Assembly (NCBI GenBank): GCA_029202665.1
Contig: CP119326.1
Location: forward strand, 1,178,001 to 1,242,000
Reading direction: 5' to 3'
DNA from: Candidatus Brevundimonas colombiensis
GTDB taxonomy: Bacteria > Pseudomonadota > Alphaproteobacteria > Caulobacterales > Caulobacteraceae
Length of the DNA: 64,000 bases
The notes below the pieces were generated by a model, which was not told where the DNA came from, did no database searches, and was given only the letters and a program-made list of their open reading frames with translations. Below, in pieces: positions 38,221-46,721 of this stretch (position 1 is the stretch's first letter; each line of letters opens with the position of its first letter). A program made the position numbers and the translations under genes.

Positions 38221-39354
38221 CTAGTCCGTTTCCAGCGCCCCGCCTGCGACGCGGACGAACTGGGCGCGGCCTTCCAGACCGGCGAACAGGCCGCGTTCGG
38301 TGCCGGTCATGAAGGCCTGAAGATCAAGGGCCGTAATCTCGTCGAACAGGGCGTCGCGGCGGCGTTCGTCCAGATGAGCCGGGGCTTCGTCCAGCAGCAG
38401 GACAGGCCGGGCCGTCCCGGCGACGGCGGGGTCCGACAGGCGCGCGATCTGGGCCAGGATCAGGTTCAGCACCAGGGCCTTCTGCTCGCCGGACGACCCC
38501 TCGGACGCCGGACGGTTCTTCTCGCGATGCAGGGCGGTCAGGTCGGTGCGGTGCGGCCCGAACAGGGAGCGACCGGCGGCGCCGTCGCGGGCGCGGGCGC
38601 GGGCCAGACCCTCGCGGATCGCGGCGGCGATCTCGTCTTCCTCGGCGCCTGCCTCGGCCATCTGCTCGACGGCCCCGTCCAGCCCCAGGTCCGCCTGCGG
38701 GAAGGGCCGGTCGCCACGGGCGTCGATGGCGGCCTGCAGCGCATGGAGGGCGGCGACGCGAGCCATCGCTGCACGGGCACCCGCCTCGCCCAGACGTGCC
38801 TCAAGCGCATCCAGCCAGACGGGATCGGCCTCGCGCCCATCTGCAGCGTCGTTCAGCAGGCGCAACCGCTCACGCAGGGCCTTGTCATAGGCCGATATGC
38901 TGGCGGCGTGATCGGGATCGGCGGCGAAGACCAGACGGTCGAAGAACTTCAACCGCTCGGCGCGCGCATCCGAGAACAGCCGGTCCTGTTCGGGCGTGGC
39001 CCAGACCGGCCGCAGATAGTCCAGCAGCCGACCCGGCGGGGCCGTCTCGCCGTCGATGCGGACGATGCGGCGCGTCGCGCCCGCCGTCTGAACCCCGGTG
39101 CCCAGTCGCGTCGCGTCGTCCAGTTCGATCATGACGGCCCAGGCGCGGCCGACCGCCTCGCCCGGCTCGCGCCGGCCCATTTCGGCGGCGGTGGCGCCCC
39201 GCAGCCCCTTGCCGGGGGTCAAGAGGCTGATCGCCTCCAGGAGATTGGTCTTTCCCGCTCCGTTCGGCCCATGCAGCACCACGGGGCCAGCGGTCATCGC
39301 CAGCCGCGCGCCCGCATAGGAACGAAAGTCGGTGAGGGTGAGGGAGGCGATCAA
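38221..39354 (-). CDS. recF: DNA replication and repair protein RecF
   Basis: The 377-residue product has an SMC-like ATPase: Walker A HGPNGAGKTNLLEAIS, signature region SSGEQKALVLNLILA and Walker B PVLLLDEAPAHLD. It loads RecA at gaps. The start is inferred to be TTG at 39354 (LIASLTLTDFRSYAGARL, with GAAGG upstream); no ATG lies near the family N-terminus. A longer reading from another TTG at 39444 would run into the upstream gene. It follows the small membrane-protein gene by 34 bases. Confidence 0.92.
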   Translation of the reverse strand: MIASLTLTDFRSYAGARLAMTAGPVVLHGPNGAGKTNLLEAISLLTPGKGLRGATAAEMGRREPGEAVGRAWAVMIELDDATRLGTGVQTAGATRRIVRIDGETAPPGRLLDYLRPVWATPEQDRLFSDARAERLKFFDRLVFAADPDHAASISAYDKALRERLRLLNDAADGREADPVWLDALEARLGEAGARAAMARVAALHALQAAIDARGDRPFPQADLGLDGAVEQMAEAGAEEDEIAAAIREGLARARARDGAAGRSLFGPHRTDLTALHREKNRPASEGSSGEQKALVLNLILAQIARLSDPAVAGTARPVLLLDEAPAHLDERRRDALFDEITALDLQAFMTGTERGLFAGLEGRAQFVRVAGGALETD

Positions 39355-39388
39355 GACATGGCCTTCGCGCCGCCGAGCGGCCAGCGGC

Positions 39389-39925
39389 TCATCCGTAATG
39401 GACGCGCCATTGCTCCAACAGTTCCGCGAGCGCGTCCGGGTCAAGACCGATGTTGCGCGGCAGGGCCCCGTCGAACGGCATGTCCGCCGCCCGGCTCAAT
39501 CGGGACACCATGTGTTTGGAGGAATCCGAAGCTTCGTAAAGCCGCCAGACCGCATAGAGCGGAACCCCGCCCACCGGCAGACCGTCTGCGTCCAAAAACG
39601 CGGGCTCGCTGTAGGCCGTAAAGACCTCGACCTCGCCCCACGGGATCAAGCCCGGCGAAAAGGGGCCGGTCAGATGAAAGCCTTCTGGCGTAAGGATAAG
39701 CCGGGTCGGCCTGAACAGGGAGACGACGGAAACCGCCGCCCCCGCAAGCAGGAAAACCACCCCCAACCAGCTCCATGCCGTGTCGATGAAGTTGGTGGAC
39801 TGGCCGATGAACCACAGCCCAAGCGCCGCCGTCGCCAGAAAGATCGGTAAGGACAGCAGCACGGCGCTACGCGGGGTCGTCAGCACCAGCCGTTCATCGG
39901 CCTGCGTCGCGTCCAGGCTGGTCAC
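39389..39925 (-). CDS. Two-helix membrane protein with a PH-like domain, STM3941-like
   Basis: The 178-residue product has two membrane helices (SAVLLSLPIFLATAALGLWF and WSWLGVVFLLAGAAVSVVSL). A cytoplasmic part follows with RPTRLILTPEGFHLTGPFSPG and IPWGEVEVFTAYS, the pattern of small PH-like membrane proteins. The GTG start overlaps the dnaN stop (GTGA, 4 bases), so it is co-translated with dnaN. A membrane protein between dnaN and recF is unusual. Function unknown. Confidence 0.7.
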   Translation of the reverse strand: MTSLDATQADERLVLTTPRSAVLLSLPIFLATAALGLWFIGQSTNFIDTAWSWLGVVFLLAGAAVSVVSLFRPTRLILTPEGFHLTGPFSPGLIPWGEVEVFTAYSEPAFLDADGLPVGGVPLYAVWRLYEASDSSKHMVSRLSRAADMPFDGALPRNIGLDPDALAELLEQWRVHYG

Positions 39926-41040
39926 ACCCGCAACGGCATCAGCACATACTGCACGCCCGGATCGCCCGGATCGAGCACCAGGGTCGGGGAGGCCGGATCG
40001 GCGAAGCGGAAGGCGGCGTTTTCGCCGGTGATCTGGCCGGCGACGTCCAGCAGATAGCGAGCGTTGAAGCCAATCTCGAACGGTTCGTCGGAATAGCCGA
40101 TCTCGACCTCTTCCTCGGCCTGACCCGCTTCCATGTTGCGCACGGTCAGCTTCACCCGGTCATTGTCGAAGGCCAGTTTCACCGAGCGGCTCTTTTCCGC
40201 CGAGATGGTGGCCACGCGGTCGACGGCCTTGGCGAACAGGGCATTGTCGATATCGGCCTGTTTGTCGTTGCCGCGCGGGATGACGCGCAGATAGTCGGGG
40301 AAGGCGCCGTCGATGACCTTGGACGTCAGGGACGCCTCGCCCATCTGGAAACGGATTTTCTGGGCGGAAACCTGCACCTCGACCGGGCCGCCCGCATCGT
40401 CCAGCAGGCGGCGAACCTGATCGACGGTCTTGCGCGGCACGATCACGCCGGGGCCGCCCGCCGCGCCCTCCGGCGCCGGGGTCTCGGCCAGGGCCAGACG
40501 GTGGCCGTCGGTGGCCACGGCGCGCAGCAGGGGAATGCCCGCTTCGGCGACCGTGTGCAGATACAGACCGTTCAGATAGTAGCGCGTCTCTTCGGTCGAG
40601 ACGGCGAACCGGGTCTTGTCGATCAGGCGGGCCAAGTCCTCCTTGGGCAGCACATAGGACGCGCCTGCGCTGTCGGCGGACATGACGGGGAAGTCGCCCG
40701 CCGGCAGGACCGGCAGATTGAAGCGCGAACGGCCGGCCGCCACCACCAGACGAGGGTCATCGCCCGAATAGAGCAGCGAGACCTCGGCGCCTTCCGGCAG
40801 TTTGCGCACGATTTCGTACAGGGTGTGGGCGGGGGCGGTGATCTGGCCCTCGACCTGAACCTGGGCCTCGGCCTCGTCCACCATTTCCATGTCCAGATCG
40901 GTGGCGGCGAAGGCCAGACGATCCCGGCCCGCGCTCAGCAGCACATTGGACAGGATGGGAATGGTGTTTCGACGTTCGACGACGCTCTGCACGTGGCCGA
41001 GGGCCTTCAGGAGCGCGGATCGTTCGATGGTCAGCTGCAT
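39922..41040 (-). CDS. dnaN: DNA polymerase III beta sliding clamp
   Basis: The 372-residue product has the clamp pattern: MQLTIERSALLKALGHVQSVVERRNTIPILSNVLL at the N-terminus, the AGDFPVM loop, ATDGHRLALAE, and the C-terminal YVLMPLRV (usual VVMPMR). It forms the dimeric processivity ring. The ATG at 41040 is preceded by CGGGCGAGACGAC. It lies downstream of dnaA with a 173-base gap that contains DnaA-box-like repeats. Confidence 0.96.
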   Translation of the reverse strand: MQLTIERSALLKALGHVQSVVERRNTIPILSNVLLSAGRDRLAFAATDLDMEMVDEAEAQVQVEGQITAPAHTLYEIVRKLPEGAEVSLLYSGDDPRLVVAAGRSRFNLPVLPAGDFPVMSADSAGASYVLPKEDLARLIDKTRFAVSTEETRYYLNGLYLHTVAEAGIPLLRAVATDGHRLALAETPAPEGAAGGPGVIVPRKTVDQVRRLLDDAGGPVEVQVSAQKIRFQMGEASLTSKVIDGAFPDYLRVIPRGNDKQADIDNALFAKAVDRVATISAEKSRSVKLAFDNDRVKLTVRNMEAGQAEEEVEIGYSDEPFEIGFNARYLLDVAGQITGENAAFRFADPASPTLVLDPGDPGVQYVLMPLRV

Positions 41041-41133
41041 GTCGTCTCGCCCGGCGCGGCCGATTCTCGAAGCAGCCGCGGTTAAGTGACCTGAGACACT
41101 AGCGGATCAGGCGGCGAGGGCAAGGAAGCGGCG

Positions 41134-41163
41134 AGTGGATAGTGGCGAGTGTCGAGTGGATAA
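41134..41163 (-). promoter_or_regulatory. DnaA-box-like repeats in the dnaA-dnaN gap
   Basis: On the minus strand, TTATCCACT (41155-41163) matches the DnaA box TTATCCACA at 8 of 9 bases. CTATCCACT (41134-41142) matches at 7 of 9. They lie 21 bases apart (two helical turns) upstream of dnaN. They could let DnaA control dnaN. Confidence 0.4.
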
Positions 41164-41213
41164 GTGAACAAATCAGACGCCCGCCCCGCGTCACGCGCCA
41201 TGCATCAGTGAAA

Positions 41214-42698
41214 TCAGCCTCGCAGCTTGCGCGTCAGGGCTTCGACGTCGCGGGCGATCTGGTCGTCCTGCGGCATCAACTCCTCGATCTTGCGCACGCC
41301 GTGCAGGACGGTGGTGTGATCGCGTCCGCCGAACCGGCGACCGATGTCGGGATAGGAACGGGTCGTGTGCTGTTTGCACAGATACATGGCGATCTGGCGG
41401 GGACGGGCGACCGAACGGGTGCGGCGCTCGCTCAGCAGGTCGGCCTGTTTCATGTTGAAGTGGTCGGCCACCGTCTTCTGGATTTCATCGACCGTGATGC
41501 GGCGCTCGGGACCGCCGCGCAGGGCGGCGCCCAGCAGGTTTGAGGCCTCGTCCACCGACACCGACGACAGACGCGCGCCGGCGGCGGCGGCCAGGGTGTT
41601 CACGGCGCCCTCAAGCTCACGCATCGAGCCGGGGGTGCGATCGACCAGCTGAGCCAGGACCTCGGGCGCGGCCTCGCCCTGAACGACGCCTAAGGCCGAC
41701 AGGGCCTTGAGGCGGTTTTGGGCCACGGCGATCTTCAGTTCGCGATCGCCTGCCTCGACCGGGCAGGTCAGACCGGCGGCCAGGTGGCTGCGCAGGCGCG
41801 GCTCGACCTCGGTCAGGGCCATCGGGGCGCGGTCGGCCGAGAAGACGATGCGTTTGCCATCCTCGATCAGAGCGGTCAGGGTCGACAGCAGTTCTTCCTG
41901 GGTGCTCGTCTTGCCGCCCACGAACTGCACATCGTCCAGCAGCAGCATGTCGGCCGAGCGCAGGCTTTCCTTGAAGGCGGCCGTCGAACGGTCCTGCATG
42001 GCCTTGACGAAGGTGGACAGGAAACGTTCGGCGGTCAGATAGACCACCTTGGCCTGAGGCCGCAGACGTTGGGCTTCCCAGGCGATGGCGTTCAACAGGT
42101 GGGTCTTGCCGTAGCCATAGGGGCCGCAGAAGAAGACTGGGTTGAAATGGCCGTCGGCCCAGCTGGCCACCTGTTTGGCGATGGCCAGGGCGAAGGCGTT
42201 GCCCTGACCCTCGATGAAGCTGTCGAAGGTCAGGCGCTCCTGCAGGCCGGCGGCGCGCACGGCGCGGGCGCCGTCGGCGCTGATGGGGGCGGCCTGGGGT
42301 GCGGACGCGAAGGCGGCCAGGCGCGGAGCGGCGTCCACCACATTGCCGGCTCCGGCGCCGGCGCCGGACAGCACGGCCGAGGCCGGCGGGGCGGACCCCA
42401 CCTCGGCGCGGCAGCGGACCTCAAGCCGGCGCGACAGGCCGTCCAGGCCCAGCCACAGCTCGTTCATGCGGCGCAGGGCGTTCTTGCGCACCCAGTCGCG
42501 GGCGTAAGCGGTGGGGGTGACCAGGATCAGGCCGCCGGCGTTGTCCAGGCGCACCGCCGACGGGGCGATGTAGGACGAGAAGGGGCCGTCGCCGATCTCG
42601 GCGCGCAGACGCACGGAGGCCTCGCTCCAGATGCGATCAGGGTCCGTCAGTCCCGACGTCTTCATTCCGCCCGTCATCGCCGTTGCGCCCCCAACCAT
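41214..42698 (-). CDS. dnaA: Chromosomal replication initiator DnaA
   Basis: The 494-residue product has domain I at the N-terminus (DRIWSEASVRLRAEIGDGPFSSYI), an Ala/Pro-rich domain II, the AAA+ domain (FDSFIEGQGNAFALA; Walker A FFCGPYGYGKTHLLNAI; Walker B DMLLLDDVQFVGGK) and the DNA-binding domain IV (IAMYLCKQHTTRSYPDIGRRFGGRDHTTVLHGVRKI). The Walker A reads GPYGYGKT where most DnaA have GGVGLGKT; the GxxGxGKT core is kept. Three nearby ATGs (first at 42698) make the exact start uncertain. Confidence 0.96.
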   Translation of the reverse strand: MVGGATAMTGGMKTSGLTDPDRIWSEASVRLRAEIGDGPFSSYIAPSAVRLDNAGGLILVTPTAYARDWVRKNALRRMNELWLGLDGLSRRLEVRCRAEVGSAPPASAVLSGAGAGAGNVVDAAPRLAAFASAPQAAPISADGARAVRAAGLQERLTFDSFIEGQGNAFALAIAKQVASWADGHFNPVFFCGPYGYGKTHLLNAIAWEAQRLRPQAKVVYLTAERFLSTFVKAMQDRSTAAFKESLRSADMLLLDDVQFVGGKTSTQEELLSTLTALIEDGKRIVFSADRAPMALTEVEPRLRSHLAAGLTCPVEAGDRELKIAVAQNRLKALSALGVVQGEAAPEVLAQLVDRTPGSMRELEGAVNTLAAAAGARLSSVSVDEASNLLGAALRGGPERRITVDEIQKTVADHFNMKQADLLSERRTRSVARPRQIAMYLCKQHTTRSYPDIGRRFGGRDHTTVLHGVRKIEELMPQDDQIARDVEALTRKLRG

Positions 42699-42922
42699 CT
42701 TGCCCGCCGCTCCAAAACCAATCCGACCTTCCGCACTTCAGGGGGATGGTTCAGGGACGACTTCTCCTGCGCCGAAAAGCGATGCTTTTCGGGCGGGGCC
42801 GAGCTCCTGGACAGACATCTCCCGCCGACGCGAAACTGAAGTCCCGCGCCGTCTTCATCCGTATTGGGATGGAAGTGCGTTAGAGGCCAAAACTTACGCT
42901 GCGAGCCGGGTGGGTCAACGCT

Positions 42923-42967
42923 GATTCGTTGGTCGATTCGCAGTTAAATTGTTTGACTCCGTCAAAC
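42923..42967. promoter_or_regulatory. dnaA upstream region with clustered GANTC sites and an inverted repeat
   Basis: Three GANTC sites (42923-42927, 42935-42939, 42955-42959) lie within 37 bases, about 225-260 bases before the dnaA start. A 7-bp inverted repeat (GTTTGAC-TCC-GTCAAAC, 42951-42967) overlaps the third. On the minus strand TTGACG (42960-42965) could be a -35 element. GANTC is the CcrM methylation site, and methylation-dependent dnaA transcription is known in Caulobacter. Confidence 0.5.
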
Positions 42968-43049
42968 CCTGTTCCCGCTTGGAATTTTCGCAGGATCGAC
43001 GCTCGGCGACCGCAGTTCAGGCCTAATAAGGCTTAGAGGACAAACGCAA

Positions 43050-43081
43050 AACGGCGAAGAAGCAGATGCTTCTTCGCCGTT
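43050..43081 (-). terminator. Rho-independent terminator of rpsT
   Basis: A perfect 15-bp stem with a two-base centre (AACGGCGAAGAAGCA / TGCTTCTTCGCCGTT) is followed on the minus strand by TTTTGCGTTTG. It lies 69 bases past the rpsT stop and isolates rpsT from dnaA. The rest of the 42699-43149 gap holds only the dnaA upstream signals described separately. Confidence 0.85.
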
Positions 43082-43149
43082 GTAATCGCTTGATAATCCC
43101 GTAACGAAACAGCGACAGCCGTTCCGTTCGCTGTGGAATTAATTCCGGC

Positions 43150-43419
43150 TCAGGCGGCCGAAAGTTTCTTCAGCTGGGCGGCCAGGCGCGACACTTTGCG
43201 CGAGCCCGTGTTCTTGTGAACGACGCCCTTGGAGACGGCGCGCATCAGCTCGGATTGCGCCTCGACGAAAGCGGTCTTGGCGACAGCGGCGTCGCCGCCG
43301 GCCAGAGCTTCCTGGAACTTGCGCAGATAGGTGCGGACGCGCGAACGGCGCGCCTTGTTCACTTCGGTACGCGCTTCGATCTTGCGGATCGCCTTGCGGG
43401 CGCCGGGGTTGTTGGCCAT
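43150..43419 (-). CDS. rpsT: 30S ribosomal protein S20
   Basis: The 89-residue product is basic and helical (MANNPGARKAIRKIEARTEVNKARRSRVRTYLRKF..., ending GVVHKNTGSRKVSRLAAQLKKL), typical in length and sequence for S20. GAAGG lies 7 bases before the ATG at 43419; the longer open frame to 43461 is rejected. rpsT next to dnaA is common in alphaproteobacteria. The 43420-43759 gap carries its promoter and that of the divergent receptor gene; two GANTC sites (43520-43524, 43535-43539) are visible there. Confidence 0.95.
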   Translation of the reverse strand: MANNPGARKAIRKIEARTEVNKARRSRVRTYLRKFQEALAGGDAAVAKTAFVEAQSELMRAVSKGVVHKNTGSRKVSRLAAQLKKLSAA

Positions 43420-43759
43420 GTCAAACCTTCGAACGGAAAACGCCGCGGAGCACACGTCCACGGCGCGGAAATCTCAAGAGGGCGGGCCTATAGCCGAAAG
43501 CCCGGAGGCGGTCAACGCGGAGTCTTCCTTGATCGACTCTGCGATTGGGCCAGACGACATGGTCCCCTGTGTCTTTGCGGATCGCGTCCCGGACGCACCC
43601 CGACTGTCTTGAACGCGCCGGATCGCGCTTTCCGTCGCAGGTTTTTCAACCCTGTTGGAAACGCGCAACGCTTTATGTTTCTTCATGAATTCTGTCGTTT
43701 TACGGCCATGTTTGTGCCGTCCTCCAAGGGGCTGAAATCATCGCTCGGATCATCGTTCC

Positions 43760-46492
43760 ATGACCCAGACCGCGCTTCTACTCCTCGCGCTGGCCCCCGC
43801 CGCCGCCGTCCAGCCCGCAGCCGCGGAGCCGGCTGCGGGCCAGGCGATCCTGCCGCAGGCCGCCACGCCCCCGTCCCAGCAGGACGCGGCGACGGTCGTG
43901 TTGCCAGACGTCGAGGTCACGGCCGCCCGGCGCGGCGTGGCGCTGGGCGGACAGGAACCGATCGTCTCTTATGACACGGCGCAGATCCAAGCGTTCGGCG
44001 CGACCAACATCGGCGAACTGGTGACCCTGCTGGAGGCCCAGACCCGCAGCGCGCGCGGCGGCTCTCCGGTCTTTCTGGTCAATGGCCGGCGCATCTCGGG
44101 CTTCCGGGAAATCCGGGGCATCCCGCCTGAGGCCATCGATCGTTTCGACATCCTGCCGGAAGAGACGGCCCTGTCCTATGGCTACAGCGCCAATCAGCGG
44201 GTGGTGAATATCGTCCTGAAGGCGGACTTCAAGTCGCTGACCGCCTCGGTCAACGTCAGCCGGCCCGAGCAGGGCGGCCGCACCACGACCGCCAGCGAGA
44301 ACAACGTCCTGCGCATCGCCGGGTCGGACCGCTGGTCGCTGGACATCAACGGCACGACCTCCAACACCCTGTTCGAGACCGAGCGCAACATCGACCGCAC
44401 GACCTCAGGCGTTCTGTTCGACGGTCGGGGCAATGTCACGGGCCTGAAAGGCGTGCCCAGGGCGGGTCAGGTCGATCCGGCCAACACCGGGATCGATCCC
44501 GCCCTGTCGGTCCTGGCGGGATCGACGGTCTATATGGCGGGCGTTCCCGCATCGGGCGAGAGCGGCGCGCCGAGCCTGTCCGATTTCGTCTCCACGGCGG
44601 GGGTGGCGAGCGCGGGCGACCTGAACGCCTATCGCACCCTGCTGCCCCAGACCGATCAGGCCTCGATCGCGGGGACCTACAAGCACGACCTGAACGACAA
44701 GGTGGGACTGACCCTGAGCGGCAGCATCGAGGACGCCAGCAGTTTCAGCTATCTGGGCCTGCCCGGCGTCACCCTGACCCTGCCGTCCGCCAACCCCTTT
44801 TCGCCGTTCGGCGACGACGTGCTGCTGTATCGCTATGTGGATCGCCCCGACGCCCTGACGCGCCAGACCGATACGCGCACCATCGGTCTGGGCACGGTGT
44901 TCGACGGCTATCTCGGCGATTGGCGCTGGACCGCGACGGGCGACTACAATCGCGTCGTGACCGACACCTCGACCGGCCGCGGCCTGGATGCGACTGCCCT
45001 GCAGGCGGCGGTTACGTCGAACGACCCGTCCGTCAATCCGTTCGGCGACATCGGCGGCCGGGTGAGCGAGCGGGCCCGCGACACGGCCCGGTCGACCGCC
45101 CAGACGGCGACCGGCGAACTGGTGCTGAACGGCCGCCCGTTCGAACTGCCGGCCGGCGAGGTGACGTCGACCTTCAAGGTCGGCGCCGGCTATCAGTCCC
45201 TGGATTCCGAAAGCGTGCGCGGCGGCGTGGCCGTCGATCGGTCGCAATCGCGCAACTCGGGCAGCGTCCAGGCCAACTTCGACCTGCCGATCTCGAACGT
45301 CGAACGCGGCGTCCTGCCCAGGATCGGCGACCTGTCGGCCAATCTGAACCTAGCTTATCAGGACCTATCCGATTTCGGCGGCGTGTCGTCGATAGGGGCG
45401 GGTCTGAACTGGTCGCCGGTCGAACGGCTGTCTTTGTCGGCCAACTATTCGGACGAGGGCAAGGCCCCGACCGTCCAGCAATTGAACGATCCCACCGTCG
45501 CCACCCCCAATACGCCGGTGTTCGACTTCAACACCAACCGGACGGTCGAGATCACCCAGATCACCGGCGGCGATCCCAATCTGAAGGCCGAGGATCGGCG
45601 CATCCTGAAGCTGGGCGTCAACTGGCAGCCGGTGTCGGACAAGGATCTCCGACTGAACCTGGCCTATACCCGCACCGAGGCGGACAATGAGATCGCCAGC
45701 TTCCCCGCCATCACTCCCGATCTGGAAGCCGCATTGCCGGATCGGTTCGTGCGCGATGCGGACGGCGATCTGCTGTCCATCGACGCCCGCCCGCTGAACT
45801 TCTTCAAGCGCGAGCAGCAGGACGTTCAATGGGGCTTCAACTTCTCGCGCCCGTTCGGCAAGCCGGACCCGTCGATGGCGGGTCGTGGACCCGGCGGCCC
45901 TCCCGGCGGACCCGGCATGATGGGCCCCGGTCCTGGCGGACCGCGCGGACCGGGCGGCCCTCCGGGGCGGATGCGCGGCGCGCGCGGGCCGGGCATGCAG
46001 CCCGGGCAGGGGATGTTCAACCTGTCGCTGACCCACACCTGGCGCGTTCAGGACGAGGTGACGATCCGCGATGGTCTGGCGCCGCTGGACCTGCTGAACG
46101 GCGATTCCATCTCGGGATCGGGCGGTCAGTCCCGTCATGAGGTTCAACTGCAGACGGGTCTGTTCAAGAACGGACTGGGCGCCTTCGTCAACGCCAACTG
46201 GCGCTCGGGCACGACGGTCAAGGGCGATGCGCTGGGGTCGCCAGATCTGGACTTCTCGGGGCGCACCACCGTCAATCTGTTCGCCTTCGCCGACCTGACC
46301 CAGCGCAAGGCCTGGGTGGAGCGTTTCCCGATCCTGAAGGGCGCGCGCATCGGCTTCGGCGTGCAGAACATCTTCGACGACCGGATTTCCGTGACCAGCA
46401 GCGATGGTGCGACCCCGATCAACTATCAGTCGGACTATCTGGACCCGCAGGGCCGCGTCTTCCGCATCAATCTGCGCAAGATCCTGTTCTGA
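43760..46492 (+). CDS. TonB-dependent receptor with a Gly/Pro-rich insert
   Basis: The 910-residue product has a signal peptide, an N-terminal plug domain (VEVTAARRG..., VFLVNGRRISGFREIRGIPPEAIDRFDILPEE, NIVLKADF) and a long beta-barrel ending in phenylalanine (INLRKILF). At about residues 707-751 (45877-46014) is a Gly/Pro/Met/Arg-rich stretch with PGGPPG-like units, inserted between barrel strands. The substrate is unknown. It is the only receptor in the window, with no transporter or regulator beside it. The start at 43760 lacks a strong ribosome site. Confidence 0.82.
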   Translation: MTQTALLLLALAPAAAVQPAAAEPAAGQAILPQAATPPSQQDAATVVLPDVEVTAARRGVALGGQEPIVSYDTAQIQAFGATNIGELVTLLEAQTRSARGGSPVFLVNGRRISGFREIRGIPPEAIDRFDILPEETALSYGYSANQRVVNIVLKADFKSLTASVNVSRPEQGGRTTTASENNVLRIAGSDRWSLDINGTTSNTLFETERNIDRTTSGVLFDGRGNVTGLKGVPRAGQVDPANTGIDPALSVLAGSTVYMAGVPASGESGAPSLSDFVSTAGVASAGDLNAYRTLLPQTDQASIAGTYKHDLNDKVGLTLSGSIEDASSFSYLGLPGVTLTLPSANPFSPFGDDVLLYRYVDRPDALTRQTDTRTIGLGTVFDGYLGDWRWTATGDYNRVVTDTSTGRGLDATALQAAVTSNDPSVNPFGDIGGRVSERARDTARSTAQTATGELVLNGRPFELPAGEVTSTFKVGAGYQSLDSESVRGGVAVDRSQSRNSGSVQANFDLPISNVERGVLPRIGDLSANLNLAYQDLSDFGGVSSIGAGLNWSPVERLSLSANYSDEGKAPTVQQLNDPTVATPNTPVFDFNTNRTVEITQITGGDPNLKAEDRRILKLGVNWQPVSDKDLRLNLAYTRTEADNEIASFPAITPDLEAALPDRFVRDADGDLLSIDARPLNFFKREQQDVQWGFNFSRPFGKPDPSMAGRGPGGPPGGPGMMGPGPGGPRGPGGPPGRMRGARGPGMQPGQGMFNLSLTHTWRVQDEVTIRDGLAPLDLLNGDSISGSGGQSRHEVQLQTGLFKNGLGAFVNANWRSGTTVKGDALGSPDLDFSGRTTVNLFAFADLTQRKAWVERFPILKGARIGFGVQNIFDDRISVTSSDGATPINYQSDYLDPQGRVFRINLRKILF

Positions 46493-46509
46493 CCCACGCG
46501 CGGGTCGCC

Positions 46510-46587
46510 TCAGGGCCAGACGACGGCGACCGCGATCATGACGGCGGCGGCGCCGAAGGTCAGGGCGAAGAAGACGCGATCGGACAT
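46510..46587 (-). CDS. Candidate 25-residue membrane peptide
   Basis: The reading MSDRVFFALTFGAAAVMIAV followed by AVVWP is one hydrophobic helix with a short polar start. AAGGGACC lies just before the ATG at 46587, and codon third positions are GC-rich like real genes here. It lies in the gap between the TonB receptor and gpmA, on the opposite strand. I recall similar short VWP-containing proteins in related alphaproteobacteria, but this is not confirmed. Confidence 0.45.
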   Translation of the reverse strand: MSDRVFFALTFGAAAVMIAVAVVWP

Positions 46588-46721
46588 GGTCCCTTGGTTA
46601 CGCCTCCGCGCGGCGCGCGACAAGCACGCGCCCCGTCGGCGAACCTTGACCGATTTCTGACGGCGGCCTACCCCGCACGAGACCGTCTGCCTGTCAGACC
46701 GACGCCCAAGGACCGACCAAG

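Noticed and set aside
41041..43149. Chromosomal origin of replication next to dnaA
   Set aside because: Only two imperfect DnaA-like boxes and no clear AT-rich unwinding region; in Caulobacter the origin is near hemE, which is not in this window.
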